Source of the DNA: an uncultured Desulfarculaceae bacterium | GTDB taxonomy: Bacteria > Desulfobacterota > Desulfarculia > Desulfarculales > Desulfarculaceae | NCBI GenBank assembly: GCA_937908275.1 | Contig: CALERA010000215.1 | Location: 1 to 13,949 of the forward strand | Length of the DNA: 13,949 bases | Direction of reading: 5' to 3' | Shown: positions 6,715-12,828 of the stretch, in pieces | Layout: each line of letters starts with the position of its first letter | Position numbering within the stretch: position 1 is the stretch's first letter | The notes under the pieces: model-generated | The model's database searches: none | What the model saw: only the letters and a program-made list of their open reading frames with translations | Told to the model about the DNA's origin: nothing | Program-made: the position numbers and the translations under genes

Positions 6715-6782
6715 TCGGCCGGCGGTTCGAGCGCGGGAAAACCCCAAGGATCAACCCACCAACCCCACGAAAGGAGGTCGTG

Positions 6783-7235
6783 ATGTTTGAGCTGATGCCA
6801 TCGAGCGGTTTCCGCCCCCTGGACAAGCTCCGCAAGGAGATGGACGACCTTTTCGGCCGGTTCGCCAAGGCCGAGTGGCCGTCGTTGGGCTGGGGCGAGG
6901 CCGGAGGCTTCGTGCCGGCCATGGATGTCAGGGAAACTCCAGAGGCCCTGGAGATCGACGTGGAGGTGCCGGGGCTGAAAGCCGAGGAGATCGAGATTTC
7001 CCTGAGCGGGGAGGTCATGACCATCAAGGGCGAGAAGAAGGAGCAACGCGAGGAGACCAAGGAGGGGTGCCATCTCCTGGAGCGGCGCTTCGGCTCCTTC
7101 CAGCGCAGCTTCCGCCTGCCGGTGGCGGTGGAGCGCGACAAGATCCAGGCCTCCCAGAAGGATGGCATCCTGCACCTGGTGGCGCCCAAGAGCCTCCAGC
7201 CGTCGGCCACCAAGATCGAGATCAAGGCCGAATAG
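6783..7235 (+). CDS. Hsp20/alpha-crystallin small heat-shock protein
   Basis: A 150-aa ATP-independent chaperone that holds unfolding proteins in the cytoplasm. An N-terminal arm (1-42, with Met/Phe/Leu-rich MFELMPSSGFRPLDKL) leads into the alpha-crystallin domain (about 43-136). This contains FVPAMDVRET, the EVPGLKAEEIEISL strand pair and ERRFGSFQRSFRLP, and ends in GILHLVAPK, the family's G-x-L-x(4)-P-K signature. The C-terminal anchor IEI (145-147) matches the I-x-I motif that drives oligomerisation. The length is typical of the family. AAAGGAGG at 6770-6777, five bases from the ATG, decides this start over an upstream in-frame start at 6669 that would overlap the SAP-like gene. No CIRCE element or clear thermosensor hairpin was found upstream. 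Confidence 0.96.
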   Translation: MFELMPSSGFRPLDKLRKEMDDLFGRFAKAEWPSLGWGEAGGFVPAMDVRETPEALEIDVEVPGLKAEEIEISLSGEVMTIKGEKKEQREETKEGCHLLERRFGSFQRSFRLPVAVERDKIQASQKDGILHLVAPKSLQPSATKIEIKAE

Positions 7236-7248
7236 TCCGCCCGCGCGT

Positions 7249-7286
7249 CCCCGGCGTCCGGGCGTGGGTGCGTCCGGACGCCGGGG
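7249..7286. terminator. 13-bp perfect inverted repeat between convergent hsp20 and tolC-like genes
   Basis: CCCCGGCGTCCGG (7249-7261) and CCGGACGCCGGGG (7274-7286) are exact complements around a 12-base loop. The position, 13 bases past the hsp20 stop and between convergent genes, suits a bidirectional terminator or transcript-end stabiliser. No T-run follows on either side, so it is not a textbook rho-independent terminator. Confidence 0.55.
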
Positions 7287-7348
7287 CGATCAGTTCTGTC
7301 CCGCAGAAAACACCAGCACCAGCGAACCCAGGGGCCAGGCCAGAGGGC

Positions 7349-8731
7349 TTAGGGCGCGGTCGCCGCGCCGCCCAGGGCCAGGTAGAGGCTGACCTGGGTG
7401 TTGAGCCGGTCCAGGCGGTTCTGGGCCAGGGAGACCTCGGCCGTGCGCCGGGTCTCCTGGGCGTCCAGCCAGGACTGCAAGGCCACCTGTCCGGCGCGAT
7501 AACGCACCTCGTACAGGCTCTCGGCCTGGCGCGCCGCCCGCAGGGCCTGTTCCAGCTTGGCCCCCTGGGCCGCCTGGCGCTGCCGGGCCGCGAGGGCGTT
7601 CTCCACGTCCACCAGGGCCTCATAGAGCGTCTGGCGGAACTGGACCACCGCGGCGTCGTACTGGGCCTGGGCCAGTTCCTGGCTCAGGCGCAACTGGTTG
7701 TATTGCAGGAAGGGCAGGGTCATCTCGGCCAGGACCGTGCCGATGGGGTCCTGCAACAGCCGGCGCAGGGCGGTGCTGGAGGTCCCCAGCTCCCCGGTCA
7801 GGGAGAGGGTGGGATAGAAGCTGGCCTTGGCCACGTCCACCCCGGCCAGGGACTCGCGCAGGCGCAGCTCGGCCGCGCGCAGGTCTGGCCGCCGGCCCAG
7901 CAGCTCGGCCGGCAGGCCGGCTGCCACCGTGGGCAGCGGCCCCCGGGGCAGGCGGCGGGGATCGGCCATCACCTGGCCCGGGGGGTGGTCGAAGAGCACC
8001 GCCAGGGCGTTGTAGGCCTCTTCCCGCTGACGCAGCAGGTCCTCGTGGCTGGCCTCCTGGCTGGCCAGGCTCTGCTCGGCCTCGGCCGTCTCCAGGCCGG
8101 AGATGGCCCCGGCCTGGCGCTTGGTCCGGGCCAGCTCCAGGGTCTGGCGGGCGTAGGCGATGCTCTCCTGGCTCAGCGCCAGGCGTTCGTTCAGGTAGGC
8201 GATCTGCCAGTACAGGTCGATGGTGGTCCCCACCAGGGACAGGGCCGTGCTCTGGCGGTCCTCCTCCGTGGCCAGGGCCTCCCAGGCGTCGGCGTCGCGC
8301 TGGCTGGCCAGCTTGCCCCAGAGGTCCACCTGGTAGCTGGCGCTGAGGCTCAGGGCCTGGGAGCGGGTGGCCTCGGTGGTGCGCAGGTGGTGCCCCCGGC
8401 TCAGGCTGCCGCTGGCCCCCAGGGTGGGATTCAGGGCGTCCTGGCTCAGGCCGGCCTGGAGCTGGGCCTGGCGCAGCTTCAGGGCCGCCACGGCCAGGTC
8501 GTTGTTGCGGGCCAGGGCCTGGTCCACCAGACGATCCAGGGCCGGGTCGCCGAACTCGCGCGACCAGCCGGAGGCGGAGACCTGGCCCGCGGCGCCGGCG
8601 TTCTTCCATTGCCCGGGCAGGTCCAGGGCCGGGGTGGCGTAGGGCGTCTGGAGGGCCGCGGCGCAGCCCCCCAGGGCCAACAGGGAGGCCAGGACGATCA
8701 GGCTGCCTAATTTGTGCGTCATGTTCCTCAT
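7349..8731 (-). CDS. TolC-like outer-membrane efflux lipoprotein (NodT/OprM type)
   Basis: A 460-aa outer-membrane channel for tripartite efflux. The N terminus is a lipoprotein signal: KLGSLIVLASLLALGGC with lipobox L20-G-G-C23. The mature protein would start at C23 with lipid attached. Two OEP repeats follow (about 50-245 and 255-455), each with long Ala/Leu/Gln-rich helices. A typical second-repeat entry RRPDLRAAELRLRESLAGVDVAKA is followed by a β-strand segment YPTLSLTGELG. RQTLYEALVDVENAL and YEVRYRAGQVALQSWLDAQ are family hallmarks. Its ATG shares ATGA with the macB stop, so translation is coupled. An internal ATG at residue 4 is possible. It is the last gene of the efflux operon and supplies the exit duct for the MacAB-like inner-membrane pump. 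Confidence 0.94.
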   Translation of the reverse strand: MRNMTHKLGSLIVLASLLALGGCAAALQTPYATPALDLPGQWKNAGAAGQVSASGWSREFGDPALDRLVDQALARNNDLAVAALKLRQAQLQAGLSQDALNPTLGASGSLSRGHHLRTTEATRSQALSLSASYQVDLWGKLASQRDADAWEALATEEDRQSTALSLVGTTIDLYWQIAYLNERLALSQESIAYARQTLELARTKRQAGAISGLETAEAEQSLASQEASHEDLLRQREEAYNALAVLFDHPPGQVMADPRRLPRGPLPTVAAGLPAELLGRRPDLRAAELRLRESLAGVDVAKASFYPTLSLTGELGTSSTALRRLLQDPIGTVLAEMTLPFLQYNQLRLSQELAQAQYDAAVVQFRQTLYEALVDVENALAARQRQAAQGAKLEQALRAARQAESLYEVRYRAGQVALQSWLDAQETRRTAEVSLAQNRLDRLNTQVSLYLALGGAATAP

Positions 8732-10683
8732 TCCCGCGCCAAGGCCTCCACCGGGTCCAGCCGCGCCGCGTTGCGGGCGGGCAGGAAGCCGAAGATCACC
8801 CCGATCAGGGTCGAGCAGGCAAAGGCCGCCACGATGGAGGTCGTGGAATAGATCATCTGGAAATCCCCACCCAGGCGGGCGAAGACCACCCCCAGCCCCA
8901 GGGCCGCCAGCACTCCCAGGAAACCGCCCAGCAGGCAGACCAGGACCGCCTCCACCAGGAACTGGAGCATGATGTCGCCGTGGCGCGCCCCCACCGCCAT
9001 GCGCACGCCAATCTCCCGGGTGCGCTCGGTGACCGAGACCAGCATGATATTCATCACCCCGATGCCGCCCACCACCAGGGAGATCAGGGCGATCATGGAG
9101 ATCAGCAGCTTCATGGTGGCCGTGGTCTGCTCGATGGTCTGGCGGATGGTGTCGGTGTTCATCACGAAGAAGTCCTTGCGGCCGTGCAGCCGGGTCATGA
9201 GCTTGACTATGCTCTGCTCGGCCGCGGCGCTGGGCACCGCGTCGTTGACCCGCACCGTGATGGAGTTGACATAGGAGCGCCCCAGGATGCGGCGCAGGGC
9301 GGTGGTGTAGGGCACCCAGACGTTGAGGCTTTCGCTGTTGCCAAAGGGGGTCTGCTTTTTCTGGGTGACGCCCACCACCCGGCAGGGCACCTTGCCCAGG
9401 ATGATGACCTTGCCCAAGGGGTCCTCGTTGTTCAGGAACAGCCGTTGGCGGGTGTTCTGGTCGATGACAACCTCCAGCAGGCGTTGCCTGACCCCGTCGC
9501 GGTCGAAAAAGCGGCCCAGGTCCAGGGTGTAGCCATGGACCCGGAAATACTGCTCTCCCACCCCGTTGATGGTGCCGGTGGCCGAGATGTTGCGGTAGCG
9601 CAGGCTGGCGTTGTTGGTCACCCGGGGGGTGACGCTGTCCACGTAGCTCTGTTGGGCCAGGACATCGGCGTCGGCCGCCATCAAGGTCTGCACCCGGCCC
9701 GAGCGCTCGTCGCCGAAGTCCGCGCCCGGGAAGATGTCGATGGTGTTGGTGCCCATGGAGGAGATGTTGCTCAGGATGCGCTGGCGCGAGCCCTCGCCCA
9801 GGGCCACCACCGAGACCACCGAGGCGATGCCGATGATGATGCCCAGCATGGTCAGGAAGGTGCGCAGGCGGTGGGAGGCCATGGCCAACAGGGCCATGTG
9901 CAGGGCCTCCAGGAACTGGTCCCAGGCCATGCGCCAGGTCTGGCCGTTTCCCTCGGGCGCTTCGGCCAGGGCCGCCCGCTCCTGGCTGGCGGCCTGGGGG
10001 TTGGGTCGGTCGGCGACGATGCGGCCGTCCTTGATCTCGATGATGCGCTGGGCGTGGGCCGCCACCTGGGCGTCGTGGGTGACGATGATGATGGTGTGGC
10101 CGTCGGCGTGCAGCTCCTCCAACAAGCCCAGCATCTCCCGGCCGCTCTGGCTGTCCAGGGCCCCGGTGGGTTCGTCGGCCAGGATCACCCGGCCGCCGTT
10201 CATCAGGGCCCGGGCGATGCTGACCCGCTGCTGCTGGCCGCCGGAGAGCTGGCCGGGCCGGTAGTCCAGGCGCTCGGCCAGGCCCAGGCGGGTCAACAGG
10301 GCGTCGGCCCGCTCCCGCCGCGTGGTCCGGTCCCGGCCGGCGTAGATGGCCGGGATCTCCACGTTGCCCCGGGCGTTGAGGTCGGGCAGGAGGTGATAGC
10401 GCTGGAAGATGAAGCCGAAGTGCTCGCGCCTCAGGCGGGCCAGGTCGTCGGGCTCCAACTCCCCGGTTTCCCGGCCCGCCACCCGGTAGATCCCCCGGGT
10501 GGGGCGGTCCAGGCAGCCCAGGATGTTCATCAGGGTGGACTTGCCCGAGCCCGAGGCCCCCACGATGGCCACCATCTCGCCGGAATGGATGCTCAGGTCG
10601 ATGTCCCTGAGCACCGGGACGGTCTGGTCGCCGGCGGGATAGTCCCGTCCCAGCCCGGTGAGTTCCAACAGCGGCTGGTCCAT
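8728..10683 (-). CDS. macB: MacB-type ABC transporter, ATPase-permease fusion
   Basis: A 651-aa inner-membrane mechanotransmission ABC transporter. The N-terminal ATPase (about 5-225) has Walker A GASGSGKST (42-50), Q-loop FQR near 93, signature LSGGQQQR (146-153), Walker B VILADE (166-171) and switch H203. The first membrane helix follows at about 275-295 (LGIIIGIASVVSVVAL). A periplasmic MacB_PCD domain with TNTIDIFPGADFG reaches to about residue 520. The FtsX-like permease then has three hydrophobic segments, including SMIALISLVVGGIGVMNIML and the coupling segment RTREIGVRMAVGAR. The C terminus PARNAARLDPVEAL is the MacB/LolC family ending. The family exports macrolides, peptides, lipopeptides or precursors from the periplasm. 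The gene starts two bases after macA ends and overlaps the tolC-like gene by four. The natural substrate is unknown. Confidence 0.96.
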   Translation of the reverse strand: MDQPLLELTGLGRDYPAGDQTVPVLRDIDLSIHSGEMVAIVGASGSGKSTLMNILGCLDRPTRGIYRVAGRETGELEPDDLARLRREHFGFIFQRYHLLPDLNARGNVEIPAIYAGRDRTTRRERADALLTRLGLAERLDYRPGQLSGGQQQRVSIARALMNGGRVILADEPTGALDSQSGREMLGLLEELHADGHTIIIVTHDAQVAAHAQRIIEIKDGRIVADRPNPQAASQERAALAEAPEGNGQTWRMAWDQFLEALHMALLAMASHRLRTFLTMLGIIIGIASVVSVVALGEGSRQRILSNISSMGTNTIDIFPGADFGDERSGRVQTLMAADADVLAQQSYVDSVTPRVTNNASLRYRNISATGTINGVGEQYFRVHGYTLDLGRFFDRDGVRQRLLEVVIDQNTRQRLFLNNEDPLGKVIILGKVPCRVVGVTQKKQTPFGNSESLNVWVPYTTALRRILGRSYVNSITVRVNDAVPSAAAEQSIVKLMTRLHGRKDFFVMNTDTIRQTIEQTTATMKLLISMIALISLVVGGIGVMNIMLVSVTERTREIGVRMAVGARHGDIMLQFLVEAVLVCLLGGFLGVLAALGLGVVFARLGGDFQMIYSTTSIVAAFACSTLIGVIFGFLPARNAARLDPVEALARE

Positions 10684-10685
10684 GG

Positions 10686-11921
10686 CTAGAACCCCATGGG
10701 CGGGCCGCGACGGCGTCCGCTGCTGGTGTCGCTGCTGGTCATGGCCTTGGCGTCGCCCACCACCACCTGCTGGCCCTCCTGGAGGCCTTCCAGCACCTGC
10801 GTCCGGGCGTGGCCGGCGATGCCCACCTGCACCTCCTGGGAGCGGGGCGGCTGGTCCCCCTCCAGCACCTGGACCAGGTAGCGGTTGGGTCCCAGCTTTT
10901 CGCCCAGGGCCACGCTGGGGATGGTCAGGGTGGCCTTGGCCTCGGCCAGGACGATGGAGACCTGGGCGGTCATGGAGATGCGCAGGCGGCCGTCGGGGTT
11001 GCTGACCTCGAACAGGCCGTTGTAATAGACCGCGCTGCTGCTGGAGCTGCTGCTGGAGCTGCTGCTGGAGCTGGAGGATGAGGAGGAGGTGGTGGTGCTC
11101 TCGCTGCTGATGGAGTCCGGCGCGGGCTCGATGGCGCGCAGGCTGGCCTGGTAGGGGTGGTCGGAATCCCCCAGGATGGTGAAGTAGACCTTCTGTCCGG
11201 GCTTGACCCGGATCACGTCGGCCTCGGAAACCTGGGCCTTGACCGTCATCACGTCCAGCTTGGCCACCTTGATGATGGTGGGCGCGGTCTGGGCGGCGTT
11301 GACGGTCTGGCCCTGCTTGTTGATGATGGCCACCACCACCCCGTCGATGGGCGAGGTGATCTTGGTGTAGGCCAGGTTGACCTTGGCGGTGGAGACGGAG
11401 ATGGCGGCCGATTCGATCTGGGCCTCCAGGGCCGCTATCTCGGCCCGGGTGACGTTGAGGGTGGCCTCGGCGCTATCGTAATCCAACTGGGAGCTGGCCT
11501 CGCGGGCCAGCATCTGGCCCTGGCGCTTGAACTCCAGCTCGGCCTGGCGCAGGCTGGCCTGCTTGGCCTTGAGCTGGGCCCGGACCTGGGCCAGGGAGGC
11601 CTCGGCCGTGCGCAGGGAGTTCTGCTGGGTCAGGGAGTCGATCTCCGCCACCAACTGGCCCTGCTTGACCACGTCGCCCAGGGCCACCTTGAGCGACTTG
11701 ATCTGGCCCGAGACCTGGGCCCCCACGCTGACCTGCTCGAAGGCCTCCAGGGTCCCGGTGGCCAGCACCGTCTCCTCCAGGTCGGCCCGGGTCGCCGGGG
11801 CGGTGGCCAGGCGCGGGGGCTCGGGCGTGGGGAAGAAGAACCACTTCACCCCCAGCCCCAGCAGGACCAATCCCGCCAACCCCAGCCACCAGCGCTTGTT
11901 TTTCCACGATGTCTTGCTCAT
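10686..11921 (-). CDS. macA: MacA-like periplasmic adaptor (membrane fusion protein) with polyserine insert
   Basis: An adaptor of about 411 aa that bridges MacB and the outer-membrane channel. A single N-terminal anchor (WWLGLAGLVLLGLGVKWFFF) is followed by the β-barrel/lipoyl entry VSVGAQVSGQIKSLKV with GDVVKQGQLVAEID. A long α-hairpin (about 95-195) is rich in Ala/Gln/Glu heptads. The second lipoyl half ends in TKITSPIDGVVVA, and the β-barrel and membrane-proximal domains follow. Eighteen Ser in a row sit in the β-barrel loop just before AVYYNGLFEV, where E. coli MacA has an unrelated short linker. The C-terminal tail (SSDTSSGRRRGPPMGF) is basic. ATG at 11921 is preferred because AGGA lies five bases upstream; the ATG at 11927 would add two residues. 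It heads the macA-macB-tolC-like operon and faces the response regulator across 225 bp. Confidence 0.95.
   Translation of the reverse strand: MSKTSWKNKRWWLGLAGLVLLGLGVKWFFFPTPEPPRLATAPATRADLEETVLATGTLEAFEQVSVGAQVSGQIKSLKVALGDVVKQGQLVAEIDSLTQQNSLRTAEASLAQVRAQLKAKQASLRQAELEFKRQGQMLAREASSQLDYDSAEATLNVTRAEIAALEAQIESAAISVSTAKVNLAYTKITSPIDGVVVAIINKQGQTVNAAQTAPTIIKVAKLDVMTVKAQVSEADVIRVKPGQKVYFTILGDSDHPYQASLRAIEPAPDSISSESTTTSSSSSSSSSSSSSSSSSSAVYYNGLFEVSNPDGRLRISMTAQVSIVLAEAKATLTIPSVALGEKLGPNRYLVQVLEGDQPPRSQEVQVGIAGHARTQVLEGLQEGQQVVVGDAKAMTSSDTSSGRRRGPPMGF
11034..11069 (-). repeat. Three perfect 12-bp tandem repeats inside macA, coding for serine
   Basis: The plus-strand unit gctgctgctgga occurs three times without a mismatch and then decays into gctgga and gga-rich sequence up to 11087. 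On the coding strand each unit reads TCC-AGC-AGC-AGC. Together with flanking codons it gives 18 consecutive serines (11034-11087). The unit length is a multiple of three, so gain or loss of copies would keep the frame. Confidence 0.9.
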
Positions 11922-12072
11922 GTCCATCCTGTCCGCGCGGTCCGTCGTTAATCGCTCCGCCGAGTCCAGTCGGCCGGGCAGAGGTCGGGCCTCCGGCCGG
12001 GCCTCACCTTCCCGGGCAGGTTAGTTTTATCGGAGGACAACCCGGCGCGCGGTCAGGAGATCGCCAGGTGTT

Positions 12073-12089
12073 TGTTAAGAATGTGTAAA
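12073..12089 (+). promoter_or_regulatory. Direct repeat TGTTAA-N5-TGTAAA, likely response-regulator box
   Basis: Two six-base direct repeats differing at one position start 11 bases apart, about one helical turn, as in sites of OmpR/PhoB-family regulators. The pattern resembles the CpxR consensus GTAAA-N(4-8)-GTAAA. It ends three bases before the candidate -35 at 12092, a typical position for an activator touching polymerase. It lies in the divergent region between macA and the regulator, so it could serve both. The binding protein is inferred from the neighbouring gene. Confidence 0.45.
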
Positions 12090-12091
12090 TG

Positions 12092-12121
12092 TTGCACCAG
12101 AGTCGCGCGAAGTGGGATAAG
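12092..12121 (+). promoter_or_regulatory. Weak candidate promoter of the two-component operon
   Basis: TTGCAC (12092-12097) and GATAAG (12116-12121) are 18 bases apart. Both hexamers are poor matches to sigma-70, as expected for an activated promoter next to the direct repeat. A start near 12128 would leave about 19 leader bases before the GTG start. For macA on the other strand no convincing promoter was found in 11922-12070. Confidence 0.28.
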
Positions 12122-12146
12122 TAATGGAAAACATGGCTGGTGGGAC

Positions 12147-12827
12147 GTGAACATTCTGCTGATCGACGACGACCTGGAACTGGGCGCCATGCTGGGCGAG
12201 TACCTCAAGGGCGAGGGCTTTGTCACCACCCTGGTGGCCAACGGTCTGGACGGGGTGGAGGAAGCCCTCTCCGGCCGGCACGCGGCGGTGATCCTGGACG
12301 TGATGCTGCCGGGCCTGGGCGGGGTGGAGGTCCTGCGCCGCATCCGCCAGAAAAGCCAGGTGCCGGTGATCATGCTCACCGCCAAGGGCGACCAGGTGGA
12401 CCGGGTGGTGGGCCTGGAGATGGGCGCCGACGACTACCTGCCCAAGCCCTGCTACCCCCGGGAGCTGGTGGCCCGCCTGAGGGCCATCCTGCGCCGGGCG
12501 GCCCAGGCCGGACCGGGCGGGGACGAGGTCCTGGCGCAGGCCAAGCTGCGCCTCTCGCCGGCCCAGCGCCGGGCGGAGTGGGACGGCCGCCCCCTGGACC
12601 TGACGGTTTCGGAATTCAACCTGTTGGAGGCGCTGCTGGCCAGTGGGGACCGGGTGCTCTCCAAGGATGAGCTGTCGGAGCGGGTCCTGGGCCGCCGTCG
12701 CCAACCCTACGACCGCAGCGTGGACGTGCACGTGAGCAATCTGCGCCAAAAACTGCACGCCCTGGCCGGCGATGCCATCGAGATCGAGACCGTGCGCGGG
12801 GTGGGCTACCACCTGAAACGGGACTGA
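12147..12827 (+). CDS. OmpR-family response regulator, CpxR-like
   Basis: A 226-aa cytoplasmic regulator. The receiver domain (1-118) begins VNILLIDDD with acidic pocket D7-D8-D9. The phosphate acceptor is D51 in VILDVMLPG, with T78 in MLTAKG and K100 in LPKPCYPRELVARLRAILRR. The C-terminal winged helix (about 128-225) contains LTVSEFNLLEALL, RVLSKDELSERVLG, the recognition helix with RSVDVHVSNLRQKL and the wing ETVRGVGYHL. The motifs and length are closest to CpxR; the usual KPF is KPC here. The open frame extends to 12072, but the receiver fold starts at the GTG, with GGTGGG just upstream. The histidine-kinase gene starts one base after its stop. It probably binds the direct repeat at 12073-12089 and regulates itself and possibly macAB. 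Confidence 0.94.
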   Translation: MNILLIDDDLELGAMLGEYLKGEGFVTTLVANGLDGVEEALSGRHAAVILDVMLPGLGGVEVLRRIRQKSQVPVIMLTAKGDQVDRVVGLEMGADDYLPKPCYPRELVARLRAILRRAAQAGPGGDEVLAQAKLRLSPAQRRAEWDGRPLDLTVSEFNLLEALLASGDRVLSKDELSERVLGRRRQPYDRSVDVHVSNLRQKLHALAGDAIEIETVRGVGYHLKRD

Positions 12828-12828
12828 G

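Noticed and set aside
6669..7235. 188-aa version of Hsp20 starting inside the SAP-like gene
   Set aside because: A strong AAAGGAGG sits five bases before the ATG at 6783, which also gives the normal family length.
6875..8710. 611-aa plus-strand open frame through hsp20 and opposite the tolC-like gene
   Set aside because: It overlaps two recognised genes, is low-complexity (Gly/Gln/Leu-rich) and shows no domain.
8980..10689. 569-aa plus-strand open frame opposite macB
   Set aside because: Its His/Val/Gly-rich shadow sequence lacks motifs, while the minus strand encodes all ABC transporter signatures.
12072..12827. 251-aa version of the response regulator from a TTG at 12072
   Set aside because: The receiver fold begins at the GTG at 12147, and the extra residues cover the likely promoter and direct repeat.
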